Virus record (IMG/VR): IMGVR_UViG_3300023181_000062
Span: 1-33,951 of that record
Length of the DNA: 33,951 nt
Direction: 5' to 3' (one strand)
DNA from: a virus
The notes under the pieces were generated by a model. It was not told where the DNA came from. It saw only the letters and a program-made list of their open reading frames with translations, and searched no databases. Below, one piece after another: positions 8,733 through 16,984 of this stretch. The number at the start of each line of letters is the position of its first letter. The first letter of the stretch is position 1. Both the position numbers and the translations under genes were made by a program.

Positions 8733-9463
8733 TATACGATCCTCCAATTCCAGCAGTCAGCTTCGACGCCTGGAACGTCGTCAAAGCGCGCCAGCGGCGT
8801 ATCGATGTGCGCCACCTTCAGCTTACCCAGCGCTTGCTTGGCGATGGCCTTGATGGCTGCGATATCGGTCGACGGATTCGTGTACTCGGGCCACAGCTCG
8901 ACGGCGAGGCAATAGCGATACATGCGCAGGTAGCCAGGGGGAAGCGCAATCTCTGTTTGCAGAGTGACAGGCCCGCTGATTTGCGTAGCTGTGTTGATGC
9001 TCAACGTGACCGCCTCAGTCGGAACTGGGTACAGCTGCACAATGGCGTTATTGAAGTCGCCGCCGATGAACAGAAGCTTTTCCACTATAGCGGAAGGCGT
9101 CGACTTGATCGGGATCAGATCGTAGTCGTCCTGGCTGATAATCTCGACCGGCGTTGAGATTCCCTGACGAATGCACGTTGCGCTGTTCACCCATACAGGC
9201 TGCTCAGCTATGAAGTCGCCGCTACCTGGCGGCACCGATGCGCCCCAGCGGTAGCGAGACTTGCCAGGCGTCAGGGTGAATGCTTCAGGCTCCAATAGGT
9301 ATCCAACCAGCGACTCAAGTTTCTGGCTGTCGATCATTTCGTTAAACGTCAACAGCGCGTCGTTCAGATCGGCATCCGAAGGCGTCTCGCCGGCCGCGAC
9401 GGCGTTGATCAGCATCATCGAGCGGCGAATCAGGTCATAAGCGGTGATGGTCTGCGTAGTCAT
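8732..9463 (-). CDS. Head completion / tail accessory factor, P22 gp4-like (243 aa)
   Basis: The N-terminus ('ITAYDLIRRSMMLINAVAAG', then 'ETPSDADLNDALLTFNEMID') is characteristic of gp4-type adaptor proteins that bind the portal ring after packaging. A beta-rich middle and a C-terminal helical part ('YRYCLAVELWPEYTNPSTD') complete the pattern. P22 gp4 is ~166 aa; related phages commonly have a longer version of this size. It lies immediately before the gp10-like hub with a TAATG junction. Confidence 0.85.
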   Translation of the reverse strand: MTTQTITAYDLIRRSMMLINAVAAGETPSDADLNDALLTFNEMIDSQKLESLVGYLLEPEAFTLTPGKSRYRWGASVPPGSGDFIAEQPVWVNSATCIRQGISTPVEIISQDDYDLIPIKSTPSAIVEKLLFIGGDFNNAIVQLYPVPTEAVTLSINTATQISGPVTLQTEIALPPGYLRMYRYCLAVELWPEYTNPSTDIAAIKAIAKQALGKLKVAHIDTPLARFDDVPGVEADCWNWRIV

Positions 9464-9475
9464 TGGATTCTCTAA

Positions 9476-11038
9476 TCAAGGGTTTGCAGCATTGAAGCCG
9501 ACAACTTCGCGCAGCACAGGCTTTGCCCAAATCACCGCACCAACTGGCGTACCGGCGCTGAATTTGACGCTGATCGAGAAGCCCAGTGTACCCGTGGCGC
9601 TTGACTTCAAGTACCCAGGGCAACGCAGCGTACCGGATATCGCATCGGTACTCAGGTTGGCCGTCTGGTTGCGATTGGCGGTCACGGCTACGTTGGCGAT
9701 AGAAATCGACGGCGCGCGGATAAGCTGGGAGCCGGCAGGGATCATGAAGTCAACAAACACTTCGTAGACCTTGTTGGCAATGGCCGGAACTGGAGCGATG
9801 TTACTGAACACCACCTCGTTACCTGCTGCTGAAGTGCCACCAAAATCGATGCGCTGGGCCTCTGCGCCGTTCAAGGTCGTCTTAGAGCACAGGCAGGTGA
9901 TCGACGTAGTGCCGCTGTTGACAGTCCAAGTATCGGCCACGTCGCCAGTCGGAGGAACTGTTCCGCTCTTCGTGCCGCCGATACCAGTCAGTTGCGGATT
10001 CTTGGTGCTTAGCAGCAGATTAGTAGAGTCAAGGTACAACTGGCTCATATCGACTTGTTTGATCAGCGAGTTCAACGCCGATCCGATGACCGCCGCAATC
10101 TTCTGCTCCCCTATCCAATTCGGGTGCAACCCATCAATCGCATCCCCTGGAGGTGTGAATACGCTCAAATCGGCCACAACGACATTGCGTCGCGCGGTCG
10201 CCATGACCAGTGCGTTATAGATGTCGAAATCTGCCTTGCGACCTGCGGAAAGAGCATTGTAGGCCGCGTCGGTGCGCTTCATGACCGTGCAGATGACGCA
10301 CTTCTTCGCGCCGTTGGCGAAGTACGAGTCCAGCATCGCCATCAGGTTTGCATAGATTTGCGCCGGCGTGTCCGAGCCAAGAGCAAGGTCATTCGTGCCA
10401 GCCAGGATGGTGACGACATCGGGCTTTTGAGCGTTGACCAACGCGACTTGCGTGAGCATCTGCGCGATGGTTTCGCCAGCAGTCGCTTGGTTGTAATCGC
10501 TTGGGTAGTAGTACCGTACGCCCGTTGCCGTGTACTCGCCAAAGATATGACTTGGCACGGCGGCGCTATTGGTGATGCTGTCGCCCTCGTAGACCAATCG
10601 GCTGTCGACTGCTAGCAACTCATCGGCGATGGAGCTTGCCGCCAGAGGGAGCGGGCCTTGATAGTTGATCAGTGACCACTTGACCGAAACGGCAGCCGTT
10701 GCCGCAGCATTCAGGAAAATGGTAAAGGAGCCAGCCGCCGCCACAACGCGCTCAACGCGCAATGCGGTCGCATCGGCCGCAGCCTGGGAAATGTATGCGT
10801 GGACGAGCGATTGCGCGGCGATATCCGCGTTCGTCACCACAAGCGATGACGCGCCAGGCGCAAAGGCCACGCTGCCTTGGTGCGCGGTGGTCGTCATCGG
10901 GCCAGCGGTCACGGGGCCAGCGGAGGCGATGGCCTGCCCCGATCCGATCAAAGCCGCTTCAGTCGAGGCAGGGAATTCAACGATAGAACCCGAAGGGTAT
11001 CCGCCATATCCAAGATAACCAATCAATTTAACGCTCAT
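9476..11038 (-). CDS. SGNH/GDSL hydrolase fused to a head-associated domain (520 aa)
   Basis: Residues ~1-128 resemble the small protein at 11764-12270: both share 'GYGGY', 'ASTEAALI' and 'LNAAATAAVSV'. Residues ~145-325 are an SGNH hydrolase domain: Gly152-Asp153-Ser154, block II Gly188 in 'ATAGET', 'GTND' at 214-217, and Asp302-Gly-Leu-His305. That gives a complete Ser/His/Asp set with the oxyanion Gly and Asn. The C-terminal ~180 residues look like a beta-sandwich ('TFNEVVFSNI'-type pattern region), possibly carbohydrate-binding. These hydrolases commonly deacetylate or cleave esters on polysaccharides. An AAGGGTG ribosome site precedes the ATG. Virion attachment through the N-terminal domain is inferred. 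Confidence 0.85.
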   Translation of the reverse strand: MSVKLIGYLGYGGYPSGSIVEFPASTEAALIGSGQAIASAGPVTAGPMTTTAHQGSVAFAPGASSLVVTNADIAAQSLVHAYISQAAADATALRVERVVAAAGSFTIFLNAAATAAVSVKWSLINYQGPLPLAASSIADELLAVDSRLVYEGDSITNSAAVPSHIFGEYTATGVRYYYPSDYNQATAGETIAQMLTQVALVNAQKPDVVTILAGTNDLALGSDTPAQIYANLMAMLDSYFANGAKKCVICTVMKRTDAAYNALSAGRKADFDIYNALVMATARRNVVVADLSVFTPPGDAIDGLHPNWIGEQKIAAVIGSALNSLIKQVDMSQLYLDSTNLLLSTKNPQLTGIGGTKSGTVPPTGDVADTWTVNSGTTSITCLCSKTTLNGAEAQRIDFGGTSAAGNEVVFSNIAPVPAIANKVYEVFVDFMIPAGSQLIRAPSISIANVAVTANRNQTANLSTDAISGTLRCPGYLKSSATGTLGFSISVKFSAGTPVGAVIWAKPVLREVVGFNAANP

Positions 11039-11070
11039 GGAAACACCCTTCGGTAATTGCTTCTTCTACT

Positions 11071-11268
11071 TCACTCGGTTGGAACTTGCGCGGATGGAGA
11101 ATCTTCCCAGTCAGAACCCAATGCATCTTCTTCGTCGGCGCTGTTCACCACCTTGTGGTTTGCAACGTCGCCCAGGAGATACAGCATCTTTGGATACTCT
11201 TGGAAGTTAGGGTCAGTCGGAATGACTCGCTTCTCCTTGCGAGGTACGTTCGGGATACCTTTTGGCAC
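11071..11268 (-). CDS. Small conserved phage protein in head gene cluster (65 aa)
   Basis: Initiated at a GTG with TAAGGAG 6 nt upstream. It contains 'YPKMLYL', 'KVVNSADEEDALG' and 'DWEDSP', a pattern found in many short phage proteins encoded near capsid genes. It is acidic at the C-terminus and lacks membrane segments. Function is unknown; context suggests a head or connector-associated role. Confidence 0.6.
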   Translation of the reverse strand: MPKGIPNVPRKEKRVIPTDPNFQEYPKMLYLLGDVANHKVVNSADEEDALGSDWEDSPSAQVPTE

Positions 11269-11277
11269 GATTGCTCC

Positions 11278-11754
11278 TTACATGACGTAGCCGTACAGAT
11301 CGACCGTCACCATCGTATTGCCCAGGCCAACAGCCGGAACAGTCATGGTGATCGCTGCGTTGACAGCGGACGCCGGGATGGGCAGGTCGAATTGCACGTT
11401 AATTGGTTGAATGGGCGACAGAATGTTAGCTGGCGCCGCAACGGTGTATTTCAGATCAGGAACAGACAAGCCGCTCAACGTGGCCTGCACAACATTGCCC
11501 AAGGTCGAACCAGCACCGGTAATCGTAAAGCCGGTGATGTAGTTTCTCTTGCCGGCGACGGCTGGCAGCGTAGCGGTGGTAACCGCATTTGCTGCCGTAG
11601 CCGATACGCCGGCAACTACCGGGCCACTGGCCCCCATGATGAGCGCCGAGACCAAGTACATGGTCACGCCGTCATAAACGTAGGGGCCTGAATTATCGGA
11701 TACCTTGAACCAGTATCCGCTTTCATGCATCGTGTAACCGGTAGGAGTCGGCAT
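11278..11754 (-). CDS. Probable head-associated beta-rich protein (158 aa)
   Basis: The ATG at 11754 has AAGGAG 5 nt upstream. The protein is Thr/Ala/Val-rich with alternating patterns suggesting beta strands ('RNYITGFTITGAGSTLGNVV', ~70-90) and a short aromatic N-terminal motif ('HESGYWFKVSDNSGPYVYDG'). No signal peptide or catalytic motif was seen. Its place between coat-adjacent proteins and the adaptor genes suggests a minor capsid or decoration protein; this is inference. Confidence 0.55.
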   Translation of the reverse strand: MPTPTGYTMHESGYWFKVSDNSGPYVYDGVTMYLVSALIMGASGPVVAGVSATAANAVTTATLPAVAGKRNYITGFTITGAGSTLGNVVQATLSGLSVPDLKYTVAAPANILSPIQPINVQFDLPIPASAVNAAITMTVPAVGLGNTMVTVDLYGYVM

Positions 11755-11763
11755 TGTGACTCC

Positions 11764-12270
11764 TTACTGCGGGTTCGACAGCGAACCGTTAGGGTTCAGG
11801 ATCGCCCAATCGACCGACACAGCAGCGGTAGCCGCAGCGTTCAGGTAGATCGTTGCCGAGCCAGCTGCGACGGATACGCGCGCCACGTAAAGCGCGGTAC
11901 CGTCAGCGGTTGCCTGCGAAATCACCGCCCACAGGATCGATTGCACCGTGAACACGGGATTGGTGATGACTAGCGAACTTGCGGCCGCCGCAAACGTCAC
12001 CGAACCGGAGTTCATGGTGGTGCTTACGGCGCCTGCCGTAGCGGGGCCAGCCGACGAGGTAGCGCCGCCCGATGCGATCAGAGCCGCCTCGGTGGATGCC
12101 GGCAGCTCAACGATGGCGCCAGCGGAATAACCGCCGTAGCCACGCGCCAGCAGCACGAAGCCGCCTTGCTTCAGGCGGTAGCCCATGCCCGAGTCGCGGG
12201 ACAGGTTTGCCATGCCAGCCGAGAAAGCCGAAGCGATCAGGGCTACGATGTGGGTGAAGAACTTTTTCAT
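11764..12270 (-). CDS. Head-associated protein, paralogue of the SGNH protein N-terminus (168 aa)
   Basis: From residue ~37 on it aligns by eye with the N-terminal ~125 residues of the SGNH hydrolase protein (shared 'GYGGY', 'LPASTEAALI'/'FPASTEAALI', 'SSLVITN'/'SSLVVTN', 'LNAAATAAVSV'). The first ~36 residues are different: 'KKFFTHIVALIASAFSAGM' looks like a signal or membrane-targeting segment, odd for a protein in a head cluster. AAAGGA precedes the ATG. It lies just downstream of coat, where decoration proteins often sit. The likely role is capsid-surface or head-associated; not proven. Confidence 0.6.
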   Translation of the reverse strand: MKKFFTHIVALIASAFSAGMANLSRDSGMGYRLKQGGFVLLARGYGGYSAGAIVELPASTEAALIASGGATSSAGPATAGAVSTTMNSGSVTFAAAASSLVITNPVFTVQSILWAVISQATADGTALYVARVSVAAGSATIYLNAAATAAVSVDWAILNPNGSLSNPQ

Positions 12271-12317
12271 GATGTATTCCTTTTAGGTTGAAAGCAGGGG
12301 GCCGAAGCCCCCGAGCA

Positions 12318-13535
12318 TTACAGCGCGTAGCCGACCGACAGTTCCGGATAGGTCGCGGCCCAGCCGTACAGCACGTCAATACGCATGATCGACACGTCGC
12401 CAACCAGATCGTAGCCTTCGGTCACTTTCAGGCGGAAGCCCTTGTACTCCTGCTGCGACACGTCGACGACGCCCTTGCCGCTTGGAGGCGCCCACATTGG
12501 CACCATCGCCAGGGTGAAGGCATCCTTGTGGAAGGCCGGGTTGAAGCTGTACGCGCCGGACGCGGTACCGAAGACCGTGATGACAGCGGCATTGGCTGGC
12601 GAGTTGGTGACGTTCTGGAACGCGCCAGAGGTGACCAGTGCAGGCGACACAGGAATGGTAGTCGCGGCGGCTGCCACGTCTGCGGTCACGGTGAACTGTG
12701 CCAGGGTGCCGGTGGACTGGCGCGATTGCGGGTTGACCGCGAACACGCCTGCGAAGGTGATCTTCGAACCCCGGGTGATCGTGCCGGTGATCGTGCCGCC
12801 GTTGACGGTGATCGAAGCGCCCGACTGGCCGGCGCCGTTGACCGTACCACCAGCCACCGGCTGGGTGCCGTTGGTGTGGGTTTGCACGTTCTGGTCCATC
12901 GCGTAGGCGATACCCAGCGAGTCGACCATCTGGCCCTGCTTGAACTGCTTCGACAGGACATCGCCAGCGTTGAACATGCCGGCCATACCGACCACCATGG
13001 AGGCGTTCAGCGCTGGGTTCATGATCAGGCCACGACGCTTATCGCGCGGTGCGGCTGCTTCGTCCAGGCGCTGATTCAACTGCGTGACGGCTTGCAGCGC
13101 CAGCAGCTGAGTGTTTGGCGCGGTGCCAGGAGTGCCGATCACGTTTGGCGAGGTGAAGCGCGCCATTTCCAGGCCGCGACGGTCGATTTCATTGGCGACG
13201 GTCGCGATTGCTGCCTGGATCTTGTCTTGCAGGCGCGACAGCGACAGGGTGCGCTCACCAGCGGTGAACTGGATGTCGCAACCGCCTTGGGTCAGCGTCA
13301 GCGGCGTGGTGGTTTCCACGGTCGCTTGTGGCACTGCGATGCGGCCTTCGCGGTAGGTGTAGCGCGGTGGGCGCTTGATGTTGATCGTGGTGCCAGGGCT
13401 GTAGCCGCGCGACATGTTCGACGTGAATTCGTCTTCCCAGTCACGGTTGACCATGCCGGAGAACGACAGCATGTTCTCCAGGATCGCCAGCGCCTCCTTG
13501 GCGACGATGCTGCTAGTTGCGAGTACGTTAGACAT
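12318..13535 (-). CDS. Major coat protein, P22 gp5-like (405 aa)
   Basis: Length and layout fit the P22 coat family (430 aa in P22). The N-terminus ('SIVAKEALAILENMLSFSGM' then 'VNRDWEDEFT') and the 'GTTINIKRPPRYTYREGRIA' strand resemble the N-arm and E-loop region of that family. An inserted Gly/Thr-rich domain (~245-300) corresponds to the place of an insertion domain in HK97-fold coats, and the C-terminus ends in a strand-rich P-domain. Scaffold and portal lie upstream in the standard order. Confidence 0.9.
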   Translation of the reverse strand: MSNVLATSSIVAKEALAILENMLSFSGMVNRDWEDEFTSNMSRGYSPGTTINIKRPPRYTYREGRIAVPQATVETTTPLTLTQGGCDIQFTAGERTLSLSRLQDKIQAAIATVANEIDRRGLEMARFTSPNVIGTPGTAPNTQLLALQAVTQLNQRLDEAAAPRDKRRGLIMNPALNASMVVGMAGMFNAGDVLSKQFKQGQMVDSLGIAYAMDQNVQTHTNGTQPVAGGTVNGAGQSGASITVNGGTITGTITRGSKITFAGVFAVNPQSRQSTGTLAQFTVTADVAAAATTIPVSPALVTSGAFQNVTNSPANAAVITVFGTASGAYSFNPAFHKDAFTLAMVPMWAPPSGKGVVDVSQQEYKGFRLKVTEGYDLVGDVSIMRIDVLYGWAATYPELSVGYAL

Positions 13536-13571
13536 TTTTCGTAGTCCTATAAAGAAATGGTGATACCTGGC

Positions 13572-14408
13572 TTAGCGCGCGCCGTGGGTCCGGCGCCACT
13601 CAACGTACTGCTCCATCGACATTTCTTCCGGCGATGGCGCTGTTGAACGGCTGGAACCTACTTTGCTTGCTGCTGGCGCAGGTGCTTTTGACACCGCAGC
13701 CGGTTTGGGAGAAGGAGTAGCGGACTCAGGAGCCTTGTCGAACTTCGCGCCCATCTTGGCAACTTCAAACGCCGCTTGCGTAGGCGTCATGCCGTTGAGC
13801 TTTTCGATCAGAGCAGGATTTTTGGCCATGTCGTAAGCCACTTTCGCGCCATGCTCATGCTCCATGAGTGCAGCGCCAACGTGACCGGCAACTTCCGCTT
13901 CGCATGCGTCGAGTACCGCGCTGTGGTCCGGGATTTCAGCCCGTGCCGCTTCCAGCTTGGTATTCCACGTATTTGCTTGCGCCTGGCTAGCTTGTTGGCT
14001 GGCCGCCTGAGCTTCTTTCTGGCTCAAGCGCTGGTCCAGCTTCCAATCTAGAACCGCTTCCTGGTGATCTTCGTCCGAATGGTAGGCATCGCGCAAAGGA
14101 CGACCATCAGGAGCCTTGTCAGCCGGCTTATCCGATGCTTTTGCGCGTGCTCGCCAGTATTCCGCTTCTCGTTCAGCCTCCCGGCGCGCACGGGTGATTT
14201 CGTCCATGCGCTCCTGCATGCCGTTTTTCGCCGGCTTTGCATCGGGTTGCTTCTCTTCTTCTTCCAAACCAGCCGCTTCAGTCTCGGGTTTGGCTTCGGG
14301 CGCTGCCGTCTCGACCGCTTGTTCCTGCTGGTCAAACACGATTTCGCGCGGGCCTTCTTCAACTGGTGCCGCTTCTTGCGTTGCGTCTGCTACGTTGTCG
14401 CCTGACAT
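13572..14408 (-). CDS. Scaffolding protein (278 aa)
   Basis: Start taken at 14408, where GGAG lies 6 nt upstream; an ATG 12 nt earlier has a ribosome site too close to use. The protein is highly charged and low in hydrophobics: Glu/Gln/Ala-rich N-terminus, a predicted coiled coil at ~65-95 ('DEITRARREAEREAEYWRAR'), a Gln/Ala helical middle, and a Pro/Ala/Ser-rich tail. Size and position directly between portal and coat are those of P22 gp8. Assignment is by position and composition because scaffolds diverge quickly. Confidence 0.8.
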   Translation of the reverse strand: MSGDNVADATQEAAPVEEGPREIVFDQQEQAVETAAPEAKPETEAAGLEEEEKQPDAKPAKNGMQERMDEITRARREAEREAEYWRARAKASDKPADKAPDGRPLRDAYHSDEDHQEAVLDWKLDQRLSQKEAQAASQQASQAQANTWNTKLEAARAEIPDHSAVLDACEAEVAGHVGAALMEHEHGAKVAYDMAKNPALIEKLNGMTPTQAAFEVAKMGAKFDKAPESATPSPKPAAVSKAPAPAASKVGSSRSTAPSPEEMSMEQYVEWRRTHGAR

Positions 14409-14453
14409 GGGATTCTCCATCGCCTCAGATTAACCGCTGAGTACGGCTTTCCC

Positions 14454-16613
14454 CTATTGCGCAGGTATCCCGGCTGGGGAGCCGGGCTGCGAGTAATCCT
14501 GTTGCTGTTCTGGTGCTGCCTGTTGCGGCTGCGCGCGCTCGTCGTCCTTGGCCTGGTCGCCGACCACTTCTCCGACAAGCATAGGAGGCGGCTGCATACG
14601 ATCCAGCAGCATGCCGATCATGCCCTTCAGTTCTTCAACATCAAGCTTGCCTTCGTTCTGAATCAGCGTCTGCTCAAGGGTGGTCTTCGAACGGCTTTCC
14701 TCGATCATCAGCTTGACCTCGTTGGCGTCGGCGGCTTTCTGCGCCTCTTGCAGTTGCTCCTTGAGCTGTGCAATTTCTTGCTGCACCTCTGGCGGCAACT
14801 CAGGCTTGCCCTCGAAGCCTTCCTCACCCTCGCGCAGATTTGCAGGGATGGTCTTAGCCAGGCGCTCAGCGATGATGTCTGAGCCAGGGAACGACATTGC
14901 GCCGATCACCTTGTCGCCGGCTACCTTCATGATGTCCGGGTTGGCCTGCACCAGCTTAACCAGCGCTTCAGCAGCTTCTGCGCGCATGGACGACACGGAC
15001 GGACCTGGATCGACGGCGATGTCGTAGCGGCCAACGCTGATGTCGTTGATGTAGCGCTGCGCGGCCTCGTCCCACTTGTTGATCGTGGCCGGCTTCGCTT
15101 CGCCATCCATGCCGCGACAGGTAACTATGCGCTCGGCGTCGTAGTAGTTGCGCACCATATCGAGCATGACGCGGCCAGCCTGACGCAGCGTGCGATACAG
15201 GTTGTCGGTGTAGTGGAAATTGGTCACGTTACCCTGGCGCTGCTGGGCAAGCTCCTGCCGGCCGCTCGTGGCGTTACCGGATGCGCCCAGTGAGCTATCA
15301 AACAGGCCCGTAGTCTGCTTGATGTTGTCCGACGCATGCGCAGCCATCGACAGCACGCCGACAGGCACATCGGCCATTTGCTGGCGCTGTGGTGGCGGCG
15401 CCATTTGATCATCAACCGTCGTCGGCTTGTACTCCAGATACGGGAACGTGCGCGAGTTGGCCTGGTTCCACTTGCGCTCATGCCCCTCAAGCTGGCCTTC
15501 AGCGACGATCCACGGCGTTTTCGTGCGCATCGAGACTTCTTCGGTCGCGCTCGTCATCCAGAAGTTGTACATCATCGCCGGGTCTTTGGCGTTGCGGATC
15601 AGGCCGGCGCGATAGACCTTGCCGTCGACATCAATTTCAGTGCCATAAACCGGGAAAACGGGAATCCAGCGCGATTTGATCTCGGTCTGCTCCAGAATCT
15701 CGTAGGGCGTCAGCAGATACCACATGATCTTACGCTGCACCGAGTCACGCTCGGCAATCACTTCGCCGCGCTGGGCGGCTTCTGGTGCTTCTGGCGCCTC
15801 ATCCTTGCCCTCTGCATCGGCGCCGACAAACTCAGTCGACCCGTCAGCGTACTTGCGCAGCTTGCCAGGCGTGAACTCGACGCGGTAATACTCGGCCACG
15901 CGCACTTCGTTGTCGTAGACCCAATCCTTGTTCAGGTTGTCGCCGATTCCGCCAGCAGCGAAGCCGGTCGTCGTGGCCGTCGCCTTCGGATACTTGGCCT
16001 TGAACTCGTCCTTCGCCATGCGCTCACTGAGCAGCCACCATAGCGAATCCGATCCGTCCGGCTCAACGCTGCCCGGGTCACCATGCACAGTGAAAATGTT
16101 GCGAATGCGCTTGATGCGGATCACTTGGTCGAATGAATCGTCGCTCTCATACTCTGTGACGAAGCGGAAATAGCCCAGACCGACAGCGGCAGCAGAGTTC
16201 GCGGCGGTGTCATAGGCCGATTCAGCCGACGAGGCGTATTCGATGTGCTTGATGACGCCTTGCAGAATCTCGGCCATCTCCATGCTGGCTTCTTCGCTGA
16301 CTGGCGACACCTTCATATTCACGCCGTTCTGGCGCTGCTCGTTGGTTACCTGCTGGAGGAACGTTGGTATCTTGTTGATGGTCAGGCAAACGCGGCCCTC
16401 AGACTCGCGCTGGAGGCGCTGACGCTCGGGCCATTGCTCACCCTTCAGGAAGTTCAGGTCGTCAGCCATCATCTTGTAGTTCTCAGACTCGGCCGACTGC
16501 GCGATAGCGAAGCGCTTCTTGGCCTCGCAAATGATGTCGTCGCTTTCCTTGCCGCCTTCGCTGGTCAGCGGCTTAGCCATCGGGCCAGGTTGTGGCGTGC
16601 CGTCGTCGTTCAT
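14454..16613 (-). CDS. Portal protein, P22 gp1-like (719 aa)
   Basis: Size matches P22 portal (725 aa). Recognisable segments include 'DDLNFLKGEQWPERQRLQRE' near the N-terminus, 'LTINKIPTFLQQVTNEQRQN' and 'AYDTAANSAAAVGLGYFRF' in the wing and clip region, and a long Gln/Glu coiled-coil C-terminus resembling the P22 barrel. It starts in an ATGA overlap with the GNAT gene and has GGAGG upstream. It forms the dodecameric packaging and ejection vertex with the terminase and gp4-like protein. Confidence 0.92.
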   Translation of the reverse strand: MNDDGTPQPGPMAKPLTSEGGKESDDIICEAKKRFAIAQSAESENYKMMADDLNFLKGEQWPERQRLQRESEGRVCLTINKIPTFLQQVTNEQRQNGVNMKVSPVSEEASMEMAEILQGVIKHIEYASSAESAYDTAANSAAAVGLGYFRFVTEYESDDSFDQVIRIKRIRNIFTVHGDPGSVEPDGSDSLWWLLSERMAKDEFKAKYPKATATTTGFAAGGIGDNLNKDWVYDNEVRVAEYYRVEFTPGKLRKYADGSTEFVGADAEGKDEAPEAPEAAQRGEVIAERDSVQRKIMWYLLTPYEILEQTEIKSRWIPVFPVYGTEIDVDGKVYRAGLIRNAKDPAMMYNFWMTSATEEVSMRTKTPWIVAEGQLEGHERKWNQANSRTFPYLEYKPTTVDDQMAPPPQRQQMADVPVGVLSMAAHASDNIKQTTGLFDSSLGASGNATSGRQELAQQRQGNVTNFHYTDNLYRTLRQAGRVMLDMVRNYYDAERIVTCRGMDGEAKPATINKWDEAAQRYINDISVGRYDIAVDPGPSVSSMRAEAAEALVKLVQANPDIMKVAGDKVIGAMSFPGSDIIAERLAKTIPANLREGEEGFEGKPELPPEVQQEIAQLKEQLQEAQKAADANEVKLMIEESRSKTTLEQTLIQNEGKLDVEELKGMIGMLLDRMQPPPMLVGEVVGDQAKDDERAQPQQAAPEQQQDYSQPGSPAGIPAQ

Positions 16614-16984
16614 GCCGACACCTCCTCAATTGCTTGCGACAGAGGACGCTTGATGTAGATCGAGAACATGCGCGCCATCAGGCCAGGAGAGCCAGGAAGC
16701 TCATGGAAATTGAACGTGGTGGCGTACCACTCGGCCAGTTCTTCGCGGCTCATGGTGCCATCCCCGAACGGCTCAACGGTCAGGATCAGCACCATCTTGA
16801 ACTTGTCAGCCTCGCGGCACACCGACTCCATCAGCGCGGTCGCCAAGCCACGGCGGCGCAGCTCAGCTGGCACCTCGACCTTGGTAATCTCGCGGATATC
16901 TTTGTGCATGTGCTGCGGAAGCGCGGTCGGCTTCAGCACCTTGCAGCTTGCTCCGTTCAGTTCGCGTGTACCGTATTTCATCAT
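16610..16984 (-). CDS. GNAT-like acetyltransferase between terminase and portal (124 aa)
   Basis: A single-domain protein with the GNAT acetyl-CoA loop: 'VEVPAELRRRGLATALME' (~36-53) carries R-R-x-G-x-A. The helix after it ('SVCREADKFKMVLILTVEPF') and a late 'EWYATTFNFHELPG' segment also match GNAT motif B. It overlaps the terminase stop and the portal start (ATGA at both ends), so it is built into the packaging operon rather than loosely inserted. The substrate is unknown. Confidence 0.8.
   Translation of the reverse strand: MMKYGTRELNGASCKVLKPTALPQHMHKDIREITKVEVPAELRRRGLATALMESVCREADKFKMVLILTVEPFGDGTMSREELAEWYATTFNFHELPGSPGLMARMFSIYIKRPLSQAIEEVSA

Noticed and set aside
8732-8747. Longer TTG-initiated start for the gp10-like protein.
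   Set aside because: The ATG at 8732 has GGAGG at proper spacing and a TAATG junction with the previous gene.
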